From Streptomyces cinerochromogenes (GTDB lineage Bacteria; Actinomycetota; Actinomycetes; Streptomycetales; Streptomycetaceae), in contig NZ_BMRM01000001.1 in NCBI RefSeq assembly GCF_014648635.1, positions 124,001 through 188,000 on the forward strand: 64,000 bases of DNA. Reading direction: 5' to 3'. The notes beneath the pieces are model-generated. The model saw nothing but the letters and a program-made list of their open reading frames with translations, searched no databases and had not been told where the DNA came from. Positions 12,674-21,097 of this stretch are shown here, piece after piece. Both the position numbers and the translations under genes were made by a program. Numbering within the stretch: position 1 is the first letter of the stretch; the number at the start of each line of letters is the position of its first letter.

Positions 12674-13255
12674 TCAGCCGCTCACGGCCTCCCACAGGCT
12701 CCACACGCCGAGGCCCAGCATCAGCAGCGCCGCGATCTGCGTGATCAGCCGCAGCGGTACGCGCTTCATCAGGGCCTTTCCGCCGACGATGCCGAGTCCG
12801 GCGACGGCCCACAGACCGAGCACCGCGCCCAGGCCGACGGAGATCGGGTCGTCGTAGCGGGCGGCCAGGTTGGCGGTCATGATCTGGGTGAGATCGCCGA
12901 ACTCGGCGACGAGGATGAGCATGAAGCCGGTCCCCGCGACCTTCCAGAAGGACTGGTCGGCCGGCTTCTCGATCTCCTCCTCGCCGTCGTCCTTCTTCAG
13001 CAGCAGCATCGCGGCCCCGCCGAGGAAGAGGACGCCGGTGAGGGCGTGCACGATCTGCTGCGGGAGCAGGGTGAGGACGCTGCCGGCCGCCACGGCGAGC
13101 ACGACGTGCAGCAGGAAGGCGGCGGCGACGCCCGTGAAGACGTACGAGGCGCGGTAGCGGGTGCCGAGGACGAGGCCGGCGAGCGCGGTCTTGTCCGGCA
13201 GCTCGGCGAGGAAGACGACGCCGAAGACGAGCGCCGTCACGGTGATGCTGATCAA
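12674..13255 (-). CDS. TMEM165/GDT1 (UPF0016) family cation transporter, probable Mn2+ exporter
   Basis: This 193-residue, six-TM protein is built from two homologous halves. The family's E-x-G-D-[KR]-[TS] motif appears as ELPDKT at residues 18-23 (Gly replaced by Pro) and EFGDLT at 118-123. An acidic loop, KKDDGEEEIEK, separates the halves. Bacterial homologues export Mn2+, and eukaryotic ones move Ca2+/Mn2+ into the Golgi. A yybP-ykoY-type Mn2+ riboswitch in the leader (13371-13485) strongly supports a manganese role. A terminator-like hairpin follows. Confidence 0.9.
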   Translation of the reverse strand: MISITVTALVFGVVFLAELPDKTALAGLVLGTRYRASYVFTGVAAAFLLHVVLAVAAGSVLTLLPQQIVHALTGVLFLGGAAMLLLKKDDGEEEIEKPADQSFWKVAGTGFMLILVAEFGDLTQIMTANLAARYDDPISVGLGAVLGLWAVAGLGIVGGKALMKRVPLRLITQIAALLMLGLGVWSLWEAVSG

Positions 13256-13370
13256 GGTTCCTCAATCGGTCGGGGCTGCCCCGCCGAGAGTGCGGTACGT
13301 CACGCGATGACACCTCGGCACGGCAGCACACTCGGCGCCCGCGCCGGGAGGGCACGGGCGTGCACTGCTT

Positions 13371-13485
13371 GCCGAAGGTCTCGCTGGCGGACCGGGATGG
13401 AACTCGGCGGTCCGCCTCCGGGCGCCGGCTCAGGCTCGCTGAGCAGTATGTCGACGGTCCGGCGAAGAGCTACTCCCCTTCTGCG
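13371..13485 (-). ncRNA. yybP-ykoY (Mn2+-sensing) riboswitch
   Basis: On the minus strand the RNA opens with GAAGGGGAGTAGC, has GTCGACATACTG about 20 nt later, and closes with AGCGAGACCTTC. These are the invariant blocks of the yybP-ykoY aptamer: GGGGAGUAGC in L1, the ACAUACU strand of L3, and GCGAGACC closing P1. GCAGAAGG (13484-13477) can begin P1 with CCTTCGGC (13378-13371). About 115 nt separate the aptamer from the GDT1 start codon, enough for an expression platform with GC-rich hairpins. In known cases Mn2+ binding switches on expression of an exporter. With the nuclease promoter at its right end, it fills the otherwise gene-free stretch 13256-13643. Confidence 0.9.
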
Positions 13486-13643
13486 CTCCCCATCGTACGG
13501 GATGTGAAGGTTCTGCCGTAAACCTTGTCATGACATGTACGCGTCACTAGCTTCTTACCGAGCGCTCACCCCCCGGCAACACCGCACCGCGAGCATTCCC
13601 TCGCTCGCGCACCAACACCCCGACCCCACAAGGGAGTTCACGC

Positions 13644-14288
13644 ATGCCCAGGTTCTACGCGCGTCGACGGACGAGCATCCTCGCGGCGCTCACCGGCCTG
13701 ATCGCCTCCGTCGCCCTGTTCAACTCCCCCGACGCCTCGGCCGCCCTCCCCACCCCGGTCAGCGCCGCCACCGCCCGCACCTACCTCTCCCAGCTCACCG
13801 TGGCCACCGAGAACCGCACCGGCTACAGCCGCGACCTCTTCCCGCACTGGATCACCATCAGCGGCGCCTGCAACACCCGCGAGACGGTCCTCAAGCGGGA
13901 CGGCACGAACGTCGTCACCGACTCCTCCTGCGCCGCCACCAGCGGCAGCTGGTACTCCCCGTACGACGGCGCCACCTGGACCGCCGCGGCCGACCTCGAT
14001 ATCGACCACCTCGTCCCGCTGGCCGAGGCCTGGGACTCCGGCGCGAGCAAGTGGACCACCGCACAGCGGCAGGCCTTCGCCAACGACCTGACCCGGCCGC
14101 AGCTGATCGCCGTGACCGACAACGTCAACCAGGCCAAGGGCGACCAGGACCCGGCGACGTGGGTGCCGTCGCGGTCGGCGTACGTCTGCACGTACGTGCG
14201 GGCATGGGTGCAGGTGAAGTACTACTACAACCTGTCGGTCGACTCGGCGGAGAAGAGCGCGCTGACGAACTACCTGGCCGGCTGCTGA
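13644..14288 (+). CDS. secreted HNH nuclease, DUF1524/GmrSD-C-like
   Basis: This 214-residue protein has a signal peptide (MPRFYARRRT, a hydrophobic stretch and cleavage near ASA at 31-33). The mature part has CNTRETVLKRDGT and DLDIDHLVPLAEAWDSGAS, with the DHLVPL metal/His block at 121-126 that marks the beta-beta-alpha HNH fold of DUF1524. NQAKGDQDPATWVP follows, supplying the Asn and His-like helix region. Paired Cys residues suggest disulfides outside the cell. It is probably an extracellular DNase/RNase. ATG 13644 follows an AGGGAG ribosome site. Confidence 0.9.
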   Translation: MPRFYARRRTSILAALTGLIASVALFNSPDASAALPTPVSAATARTYLSQLTVATENRTGYSRDLFPHWITISGACNTRETVLKRDGTNVVTDSSCAATSGSWYSPYDGATWTAAADLDIDHLVPLAEAWDSGASKWTTAQRQAFANDLTRPQLIAVTDNVNQAKGDQDPATWVPSRSAYVCTYVRAWVQVKYYYNLSVDSAEKSALTNYLAGC

Positions 14289-14305
14289 GCCCTCCGGGCG
14301 GCCGG

Positions 14306-14920
14306 TCAGGAAGCCGGACGGCGGCGCACCAGGAAGCCCGCCGCCGCGCCCGCGCCGAACAGCGCGGCCACCGAGACCCCGGTCGCCAGCCAGGTCGCGC
14401 CCAGCCACTGGGCGCCGTAGTAGCCGAGGGCCACGCTGTAGGCGGCCCAGGACAGGCCGGCCAGCGCGGACCAGGGCAGGAAGTCGCGGGCGCGGCGGTG
14501 GGCCGCGCCCGCGCAGAAGGAGACGACCGAGCGGCCGGCCGGGGCGAAGCGGGCGAGGACGACCAGCGCGCCGCCGCCCCGGGCGAGGGCCTCGCCGAGA
14601 CGTTCCTGCGCGGCGGTCAGCCGCCGGGAGCGGGCTATCGCCCGGTCCAGCCGCTCACCGCCCCGCCAGGCCAGGCGGTAGGCCACCAGGTCACCGAGGA
14701 CGGAGGCGGTCGCGGCGGACAGGATCAGGGCCAGTATGTCCGGCACGTCGTGCGGCACCCCGCCCGCCGCCGCACCGGTGCCGGCCGCGGCCGCGGTGCC
14801 GGCGGTGATGACGAGCACCCCGCTCGGCAGGACCGGCAGGAACACGTCGAGCAGCACCGACAGGGCCACGACGGCATAGATCCACGGTCCGGCCGCCAGC
14901 GACCCCACGCTCTCCAACAC
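14306..14920 (-). CDS. DedA-family membrane protein (VTT/SNARE-associated domain)
   Basis: The 204-residue product contains FLPVLPSGVLVI, the re-entrant-helix region, and a second-half block ARFAPAGRSVVSFCAGAAH followed by WSALAGLSWAAYSVALGYYG, the signature of DedA proteins. Family members flip undecaprenyl phosphate or other lipids, or support membrane homeostasis. GTG 14920 is chosen because ACAGGAG precedes it by 6 nt; an in-frame ATG 33 nt further upstream is possible. It is convergent with the nuclease gene, 17 bp apart. Confidence 0.85.
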   Translation of the reverse strand: MLESVGSLAAGPWIYAVVALSVLLDVFLPVLPSGVLVITAGTAAAAGTGAAAGGVPHDVPDILALILSAATASVLGDLVAYRLAWRGGERLDRAIARSRRLTAAQERLGEALARGGGALVVLARFAPAGRSVVSFCAGAAHRRARDFLPWSALAGLSWAAYSVALGYYGAQWLGATWLATGVSVAALFGAGAAAGFLVRRRPAS

Positions 14921-15111
14921 GACGACTCCTGTCACTCCCCCGTTGACAGCCATACAGCGTACGCCGGGGGTGTGACAGGAGGTTCGCCGGGGTTCGGCGG
15001 GTTGGCTCGGTTGGGCGGGGTTGGGCGGGTTCTGCGGACGGGAGGGGTTCCCGGGCCGGGCGGGCGGGTCCCCGGACTCCGGTCAGGCGGGCTTCCCGGG
15101 GCCGGGGCCGG

Positions 15112-15561
15112 TCAGGCCGCCAGTGGCTGCCGCTCCGCCGAAGGCTCCGCCGCGGCGCGCCGCCCGAAGAGCCGGTCCAGGCCGAACGCGCCGGAGCCGG
15201 TGAAGACCAGCAGGAAGAAGCCCCAGCAGAACAGGACCGACAGCTCACCGCCGTTCTGTATGGGCCACAGGGCGGCCTGCTGGTGGACGTCGAAGTAGGC
15301 GTACGCCATCGAGCCGGAGGCGACCAGCGCGGCGCCGCGGGTGCCCAGGCCGAGCAGCACCAGGCCGCCGGCGACCAGCTGGATCACGGCCGCGTACCAG
15401 CCGGGCCAGGTGCCGGCCGCGATCGTGCCGCCGTTGGTGCCGGCGGCGCCACCGAGGACGCCGAACAGGGAGGCGGCGCCGTGCACCGCGAAGAGCAGGC
15501 CGAGGACGGCGCGGAAGAGCCCGATGGCATAGGGCTGAGCGGAGTTGAGACGTGCGGACAT
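15112..15561 (-). CDS. DoxX-family membrane protein, iron-box controlled
   Basis: This 149-residue protein has four hydrophobic helices in the DoxX layout: AIGLFRAVLGLLFAVHGAAS first, LVAGGLVLLGLGTR in the second helix and YAYFDVH in the third. DoxX proteins are small quinone-linked or thiol-redox membrane proteins whose molecular role is still vague; mycobacterial DoxX works with SodA and SseA. A strong DtxR/DmdR-type iron box at 15648-15666 overlaps its promoter, so expression should rise under iron limitation. The C-terminal 20 residues are basic and cytoplasmic. Confidence 0.85.
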   Translation of the reverse strand: MSARLNSAQPYAIGLFRAVLGLLFAVHGAASLFGVLGGAAGTNGGTIAAGTWPGWYAAVIQLVAGGLVLLGLGTRGAALVASGSMAYAYFDVHQQAALWPIQNGGELSVLFCWGFFLLVFTGSGAFGLDRLFGRRAAAEPSAERQPLAA

Positions 15562-15647
15562 GAGGGGATTTCTCCTCTTCGGTGTCGGTCGGACCGGCCG
15601 GGGACTGAGCAGACCGGTCGTGGGGGCGGCGGTACCGAACGGGAGGC

Positions 15648-15666
15648 CAGGTTAGGCGAACCTAAT
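15648..15666 (-). promoter_or_regulatory. iron box (DmdR1/IdeR/DtxR-type operator) of the doxX gene
   Basis: GGTTAGGCGAACCTAA within 15648-15666 matches the 19-bp DtxR/IdeR consensus closely. On the minus strand a TTGCAA -35 and TAACCT -10 with an 18-bp spacer place the box across the -10 region, where Fe2+-loaded repressor would block transcription. It lies about 90 bp upstream of the DoxX start. Confidence 0.75.
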
Positions 15667-15770
15667 CAATGCTTGCAAGTTCAACATCTACTCCCCGGGG
15701 GCGGCCCTCCCCGCCCTGGACAGGGTTTGCCGCACAGCCCCCCGGGCGATGTAGGCTGTCGACTTGTTCC

Positions 15771-15842
<72 letters not shown>

Positions 15843-15874
15843 CCGGCCCCTGACAAGAGGTCACCGCACGACGG

Positions 15875-15904
15875 CGGCCCCTCGGAGAATCCTCCGAGGG
15901 GCCG
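15875..15904. terminator. terminator hairpin after tRNA-Val, possibly bidirectional
   Basis: CGGCCCCTCGGA (15875-15886) pairs perfectly with TCCGAGGGGCCG (15893-15904) across a 6-nt loop, followed by TTCCCGTTT. It can stop the tRNA transcript and, from the other strand, the gene ending at 15920. Confidence 0.8.
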
Positions 15905-15919
15905 TTCCCGTTTCCGTTC

Positions 15920-16261
15920 CTACTCCTCCTGCGCCGCCTGCTCGTGGGCGTGCTTCAGCCGGGAGCGGGCCTCCATCCGGTCCGCCGCCGCGACCTCGGC
16001 CCAGAAGCGGTGGGTGCTGACGAAGACCGCGAGTTCGTGCTCGCGCCGCCGCAGCTTCTCCACCTCGGCCTGCTCGTCCTCCGTCCAGCCCGGGGACGCG
16101 GGCCGCTCCACCTTGCGCCAGCCGGCGTCGTCACTGAAGCCGTCCATCGGCTCGACCGACCAGGGCAGCCGCTTGAGCAGGGCCGACAGCTCGGCCCGGA
16201 CCTGATGCAGCTCCTCCTGGCCGGCGAGGAGGTCACTGGGGAATTCATAGGTCGTAGCCAC
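15920..16261 (-). CDS. hypothetical helical protein
   Basis: This 113-residue protein is charged and mostly helical: LLAGQEELHQVRAELSALLK, a central W-P rich segment, then a second long helix EDEQAEVEKLRRREHELAVF. There is no signal, membrane segment or known motif. It is probably a small cytoplasmic coiled-coil protein. The start is GTG 16261, and TAGCAT on the minus strand (16273-16268) ends 6 nt upstream, so the transcript may be leaderless. Function unknown. Confidence 0.7.
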   Translation of the reverse strand: MATTYEFPSDLLAGQEELHQVRAELSALLKRLPWSVEPMDGFSDDAGWRKVERPASPGWTEDEQAEVEKLRRREHELAVFVSTHRFWAEVAAADRMEARSRLKHAHEQAAQEE

Positions 16262-16346
16262 GCCGCAATGCTACGCCTGTTCGATTTCCCGGTGCGAGGT
16301 CGAACGAGGACAGGAGACCTGGTTCAGCCGAACGGGTGACCGGCTC

Positions 16347-17246
16347 TCAGTGGCCGGCGGCCCGCAACTCCCGCACCAGCCGTTCCGTCACCGGCACCGG
16401 AACGGCATGCCGCTCGGCCGCGCGCAGCAGCGCCCCGCCGATGGCGTCGAGTTCGAGCGGTCGGCCCGCCTCGGCGTCCCGCTGCATGGACGACCTGGTC
16501 GCGGACGGGAACGCGTCGTACCGGGCCAGGGCCTGGGCCGGGTCGGCGGGGGCGCCCGAGGCGCGGCTGACCGCGGCCGTCTCGGCGACCAGGGCCTCCA
16601 GCTCCTCCCGGTGCCGGGTGCGGGCCGTGCCGAGCGGCACGCCGTAGCGGGTGGTGAGCAGGGCGAACGGGGCGAGGAACGCCATCTTCGCCCACAGGGC
16701 CGCCGTCTCGTCCCCGGCCACCCGGGCGGTCGCCCCCGAGGCCGAGAGGTGACCGGCCAGCTCGTCGAGGCGGGCGCGGGGTACGGCGTCCCCGGCGAGG
16801 TCGACCTCCGTGAACGGGCTGCCGTGTTCGATCACCCCCGGGGAGACGCGCGTCGACTCCACCCGGATCACGGCCGGGGCCACCAGCTCGGGACGGTAGC
16901 GGGCGCGGAGGGCGGCGGGGTGTTCGACGCCGTTCAGCAACGGCACGAGCAGGGCGTCGCCGAGGGCGGCGGGCGGCACCCGGGTGAGGGCCGCGTCGAG
17001 CGCGGTGTGTTTCACGGTGACCAGGCAGGCGTCCACCGGCTCGCGCAGCTCGGTGCCCGCGTCGACGGCGGCCGTGAAGTCCCCGAACTGCCGGCTGCGG
17101 ACCGTGATGCCGGTCCGGCGCAGGGTGTCGGCCGTGGCCTCCCCGGCCAGGCAGATCACACGGTGGCCGGAGCGGGACAGCAGGGCGGCGAGCAGGCCGC
17201 CGGTGCCGCCGGGGCCGAGGACGGCCACGGTGAGCGGATGCGTCAT
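16347..17246 (-). CDS. 2-dehydropantoate 2-reductase (ketopantoate reductase)-like
   Basis: This 299-residue protein has an N-terminal Rossmann motif, VAVLGPGGTGGLLAALL, a substrate-domain Lys in VTVKHTALD, and NGVEH (the Asn/Glu-containing block). The C-terminal helical domain contains LWAKMAFLAPFALLTTRYG and SSMQRDAEAGRPLELDAIGG, both typical of ApbA/PanE. PanE reduces ketopantoate with NADPH in pantothenate synthesis. Streptomyces often carry several PanE-like reductases, so the substrate is not certain. ATG 17246 has GAAAGGA upstream. Confidence 0.85.
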   Translation of the reverse strand: MTHPLTVAVLGPGGTGGLLAALLSRSGHRVICLAGEATADTLRRTGITVRSRQFGDFTAAVDAGTELREPVDACLVTVKHTALDAALTRVPPAALGDALLVPLLNGVEHPAALRARYRPELVAPAVIRVESTRVSPGVIEHGSPFTEVDLAGDAVPRARLDELAGHLSASGATARVAGDETAALWAKMAFLAPFALLTTRYGVPLGTARTRHREELEALVAETAAVSRASGAPADPAQALARYDAFPSATRSSMQRDAEAGRPLELDAIGGALLRAAERHAVPVPVTERLVRELRAAGH

Positions 17247-17340
17247 GGAGTTGTCCTTTCGACGGTCGGCCCCGGGAAGTCGGTGGCCGCCTTCGCGACG
17301 ATCATGGCAGCGGGCGGCGTTCCCGCGCCAGACTTGGCTC

Positions 17341-17571
17341 ATGTGCCGGAGTATCAAGACCCTGCGTCCGCCCGTGCTGCCCGGTGAGGCCACGGACGAG
17401 GACATCCACGCGGCCGCGCTGCAGTACGTCCGCAAGATCTCGGGCTTCCGCGCGCCCGCCGCCCACAACCGCGAGGCCTTCGACCGGGCGGTGGCCGCGG
17501 TGGCGGAGGCGACGGCGGAACTGCTCGGCGGGCTGGAGGTGCGGGGCCGGTCGGGGAGACGGGCCGGGTAG
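17341..17571 (+). CDS. DUF2277 family small protein
   Basis: The 76-residue product begins MCRSIKTLRPP, the invariant opening of DUF2277. It continues with DEDIHAAALQYVRKISGFR and a helix-turn-helix-like pair of helices. The family is common in actinobacteria and of unknown function. CAGACT at 17329-17334 ends 6 nt before the ATG, so this looks like a leaderless mRNA. Confidence 0.85.
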   Translation: MCRSIKTLRPPVLPGEATDEDIHAAALQYVRKISGFRAPAAHNREAFDRAVAAVAEATAELLGGLEVRGRSGRRAG

Positions 17572-17729
17572 CGCCCCGCGGGGCCGGGCCGGAGCGCCGT
17601 GCGGCTTCGCCGCGCCCACGGACTGCCGGACCGGAGGAGCCCCCCGGTGAACTGACCGTCCCCCGTCGTCGTCCTACCCAGGTGGGACAATGGCACCACC
17701 CAGCGCGAAGCACGGCACGGGAGAGGGAT

Positions 17730-19124
17730 GTGACGGCGACACCGGGCACGCCAGTGAGAGAGCCGTACCCGCCGTCGTCCGCCGTACGGGCCCGGCGTGC
17801 GGCCTCGCCGCTGTGGGACGTCGTGATGCTGCTGGGCCTGCCCGTGGTGGCCGTGCTCGCGGTGCCGGCCGCGTTCGCCGGCGGGGGGACCCGGCGGTGG
17901 TTCGGCGGGCGGGCGGAGAGCCAGCGGGCCGATGCGCAGGCCGCGAAGGACGCGGCGGCGACGGCGTTCTACGAACTCGACACCGCGCAGCGGGACCTGC
18001 GGATCTCGATCGAGACGATCGCGGCGGTGGACGACTCCCCCGCCGCCCGGCGCGCCGTCTCGGACTTCGCCGCGCTCGGGCAGCGGATCGACGAGGTCAG
18101 CCGGCGGTACATCCAGGCCGTCGACGCCCATGATCTGGACCGGCACGACCTGGAGGCCGGTGTGGCGGCCCGGGCGCGGGCGGAGCTGACGGCGGCCAAG
18201 GACGAGCTGGTGCGGGTCCGGCAGGAGCTGGAACGGTTCGGCGATTCGCTCGGGCCGCTGCTCGGCAAGGCGGAGACGCAGCTGGCGCGGCTGGCGCCGG
18301 CCGTGGAGCGGGCCCGGCAGTCGCTGCTGGCGGCGAGCAACGCGCTGGACGCCGTACGGGAGAGCGGTCTCGGGGCGGACGGACTGGCGGCGCGGCTGGC
18401 GGCCCTGGCGCCGGAGCTGACCAGGCTGAACCAGGGCGCGGGACAGCACGGGGTGCAGGCGACGCTGGAGCGGGCCGAGCGGGTGCAGCGGGAGGCCGGG
18501 GCGATCCGGGCGGAGGCCGAGCGGCTGCCGGAGCGGGCGGCGGAGATCGATCACCGGCTGGTGAGTCTGCGGACCCGGGCGCAGGCGCTGACCACCCGGG
18601 CGGGACAGGTGGAGCCGGTGCTGAGCGAGCTGCGGCGCCGGTTCGCGGCGGCCTGCTGGCAGGATCTGCAGCAGGTGCCCGCGCTGGCGGCGGAGAACGT
18701 GCGGCAGGCGGAGCTGAAGCTGCGGGAGGCGCAGACGGCGCGGGACGAGCAGCGGTGGCCGGACGCCACCTCGCTGCTGTCGACGGTGCGGGCGCTGCTG
18801 AACGCGACGGACGACGCGGTGTCGGCGGCCGGTGACCGGCTGGGCCGGCTGAACGCGGTGCAGAAGGATCCGCAGGCGGAGATCGAGCGGACCCGGTTCG
18901 CGATCCGGGATGCCCAGCGGCTGGCGATGACGGGGCGTACGACTCCCGATCCGCGGCATGCCGGGCCGCTGGACGAGGCGGTGGCGCGGCTGGAGCGGGC
19001 GGTCGGCACGCTTCAGGGGCGGCATCCGGACTACTGGCACTTCCTGACCGAGACGGAGGGGGTGCGGCAGGCGGTGGCGCGGGTGGTGGCGCGGATCCGC
19101 GAGGAGCGGGGTGCCGGGCACTGA
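17730..19124 (+). CDS. membrane-anchored long coiled-coil protein
   Basis: The product is 464 residues from GTG 17730 (GGGAGAGGG just upstream; an in-frame GTG at 17682 is possible). A single transmembrane helix near residues 30-52 (VVMLLGLPVVAVLAVPAAFAGGG) is followed by about 400 residues of almost uninterrupted helix rich in Ala, Arg, Glu and Leu heptads, with few prolines. This suggests an extended coiled-coil rod. No catalytic motif is seen. It may be a scaffold or tip-link type protein of the cell envelope. I do not recognise a named family. Confidence 0.75.
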   Translation: MTATPGTPVREPYPPSSAVRARRAASPLWDVVMLLGLPVVAVLAVPAAFAGGGTRRWFGGRAESQRADAQAAKDAAATAFYELDTAQRDLRISIETIAAVDDSPAARRAVSDFAALGQRIDEVSRRYIQAVDAHDLDRHDLEAGVAARARAELTAAKDELVRVRQELERFGDSLGPLLGKAETQLARLAPAVERARQSLLAASNALDAVRESGLGADGLAARLAALAPELTRLNQGAGQHGVQATLERAERVQREAGAIRAEAERLPERAAEIDHRLVSLRTRAQALTTRAGQVEPVLSELRRRFAAACWQDLQQVPALAAENVRQAELKLREAQTARDEQRWPDATSLLSTVRALLNATDDAVSAAGDRLGRLNAVQKDPQAEIERTRFAIRDAQRLAMTGRTTPDPRHAGPLDEAVARLERAVGTLQGRHPDYWHFLTETEGVRQAVARVVARIREERGAGH

Positions 19125-19207
19125 GCCGTGACGTGTTGCCGGGGGTGCGGGGCAAGCGGATATTGAAGGGGACGGATGGCCTCCGCTAGCGCCCGAGGGA
19201 GGCGGAC

Positions 19208-19819
19208 ATGGCCACACACGCAGTGCATTCGAGGAAGGCCGAGGAACGGCGGCGTCCGCGGCTGGACGACCACCTGCCCGTCGACCACCGGCTGAACATG
19301 GTCTACCGCATCGGTGCGGGTCTGATCGGGGCGTTCCTGGTCGTCTTCGGCATCCTCGGCCTGGTGGACCAGATCGGTTTCTTCAACACCGGCGGGAACG
19401 CGGTCGCCGGGCTGAACACCAACGGCGCGCTGAGTGTGCTGTCGATCTGCATCGGCGCGATCCTGCTGGCCGGCATGGTGATCGGCGGGAACTTCGCGTC
19501 GACGCTGAACATGGTCCTCGGGGTGCTGTTCCTGCTGAACGGCTTCCTGTTCCTCGGCCTGCTGGACACGAACAGCAATTTCCTGGCGTTCAGGATCCAG
19601 AACGTCTTCTTCAGCTTCATCGTGGGCCTGTTGCTGATGACGTTCGGGATGTACGGCCGGGTCGGCCATGCCCTGCCGTACGACAACCCCTACTGGCGGG
19701 CCCGCCACCCGGAGGCCTCCCCGCAGGAGCGGCGGATGCGCCAGGAGCAGCAGCCGGAGCGGGGGGAGGTCCAGGGGCGGCAGGGCCCGCGGCAGCCGGG
19801 ACCGGGTCAGGTCCTGTAG
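19208..19819 (+). CDS. DUF4383 four-helix membrane protein
   Basis: This 203-residue protein has an N-terminal basic segment ending HLPVDHRLNMVYRIGAGLIG. Four hydrophobic helices follow, with NTGGNAVAGLNTNGALSVLS in the first loop and the conserved NMVLGVLFLLNGFLFLGLLD stretch. This is the DUF4383 pattern, and the C-terminus is a Gln/Arg-rich tail. Function unknown. The ATG follows GAGGGAGGCGG. The stop overlaps the convergent amidase gene by 13 bp. Confidence 0.85.
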   Translation: MATHAVHSRKAEERRRPRLDDHLPVDHRLNMVYRIGAGLIGAFLVVFGILGLVDQIGFFNTGGNAVAGLNTNGALSVLSICIGAILLAGMVIGGNFASTLNMVLGVLFLLNGFLFLGLLDTNSNFLAFRIQNVFFSFIVGLLLMTFGMYGRVGHALPYDNPYWRARHPEASPQERRMRQEQQPERGEVQGRQGPRQPGPGQVL

Positions 19820-20988
19820 GCGTAGAACGCCGCGGTCGGGTACGAGGCGACGAGGCTGGCCACCGACCTGTTGTAGGTGTTGGTGGAGTGGTAGCTCACG
19901 TACGGCACGCCCCGGGGGTCCCGGTAGGTGACGATCATCGAGTGGTCCTTGGACCCGTCGCGGTTGAAGTCCATCTGCAGCACGTCGCCGATGTCCAGCT
20001 GGTAGACGTTGGCGAGGCTGGTGGCCCGCTTGGAGGACAGGGCGAACCAGGAGAACTCGTTGACGCCGACGAAGGAGTCGGACTGGATGTCGGAGTTCCC
20101 GAACCACTTGTGGAAGTCGTTCGTGTAGCCGGGTACGTGCTTCCAGCCGCCGGCCTTCAGGGCCTGGCTGACGAAGTTGGTGCAGTCGCCGCCGGCGCCC
20201 TGCCCGTTGAAGTCGGGGTAGGCGGGGTTGTAGTTGTTCCAGTACTTCTGGGCGTACGCCACCATGGCCTTGTAGTCGTAGCCCGTCGCGGAGAAGTTCT
20301 TGGCGTTGGCGGGTGCGGGCCAGGTGGTGGCGGAGCGGGCCGCGGAGGGCGGGCCGTCGTCGTCGCCGGTGGTCCTGACCTTGGCGACGGAGGGCTTGGC
20401 GACCTGGTTGACGGCGAGGTAGCCGTCGTCGGTGTCGCGGATGCCGGTGAGCTGCCAGGTGCCGTGCTGGTCGGCCCGGAAGGTCAGCTCGTGGTGGGCC
20501 TGGAACCCGGTGGTCTTCGGGCTCTTGCCGGTGACCTTGTCGTAGGTCAGCGTCGTGGTCTCGGTGACGGCGACCTTGGCGTGGCGGCCCTTGACCTGGG
20601 TGGCGTCCAGCGTGACCTTGGTGCTGCCGGCGCGGTAGGTCTCGCCCAGACGGGCGAGGCGGCTGCGGCGGTCGCGCAGTGCGTCGACCGCGGACTTCTC
20701 CTCGCGGGTCTGTCCGCCGGACAGGCGCACGGAGCCGGAGAAGCCGGACGTGTGCCGGGTCTGCTGCTTGCCGGCGCCCTCCACGAGGGCCTGGGTGCGG
20801 TCGGTGAAGACCGCGTCGGCCAGTCGCTGGAAGGTCGCCTTGGTGGCCGCGTCCACCGTCGGGTCGTCGGTCACGGCCGCGCCCGCGCTCCAGTTGGGCA
20901 CCAGAGCCACGCCCGCGACCACCGAGGCGGCCGCGGCGGTCACTATGGCCGTACGGCGCCGGCCACGGCTCAGTCTTCTAGATTTCAA
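19807..20988 (-). CDS. secreted protein with C-terminal amidase_6 (cysteine amidase) domain
   Basis: This 393-residue protein has a twin-Arg-like basic start (MKSRRLSRGRRR) and a hydrophobic core ending near SAGA (about residue 37). Residues 40-220 are an N-terminal domain without clear relatives, containing a TTLTYDKVTGK strand region. The C-terminal amidase_6 domain starts near residue 238, with YDYKAMVAYAQKYWNNYNPAY, catalytic Cys269 in GGDCTNFVSQAL, and His in KDHSMIVTY. The domain is thought to cleave peptidoglycan or related amides outside the cell. It lies beside a NodB-like protein and a class A PBP, forming a cell-wall neighbourhood. Confidence 0.85.
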   Translation of the reverse strand: MKSRRLSRGRRRTAIVTAAAASVVAGVALVPNWSAGAAVTDDPTVDAATKATFQRLADAVFTDRTQALVEGAGKQQTRHTSGFSGSVRLSGGQTREEKSAVDALRDRRSRLARLGETYRAGSTKVTLDATQVKGRHAKVAVTETTTLTYDKVTGKSPKTTGFQAHHELTFRADQHGTWQLTGIRDTDDGYLAVNQVAKPSVAKVRTTGDDDGPPSAARSATTWPAPANAKNFSATGYDYKAMVAYAQKYWNNYNPAYPDFNGQGAGGDCTNFVSQALKAGGWKHVPGYTNDFHKWFGNSDIQSDSFVGVNEFSWFALSSKRATSLANVYQLDIGDVLQMDFNRDGSKDHSMIVTYRDPRGVPYVSYHSTNTYNRSVASLVASYPTAAFYAYRT

Positions 20989-21097
20989 TGATGTTCCCCT
21001 CTACGCCGGTACACCTACCGGGCGAGGGGCATCTTGCCACGACGGGTGCGGCGGTTGTGAAGGGGGTTGCACAAGTGGAATCCCCTGCCCGTACTTG

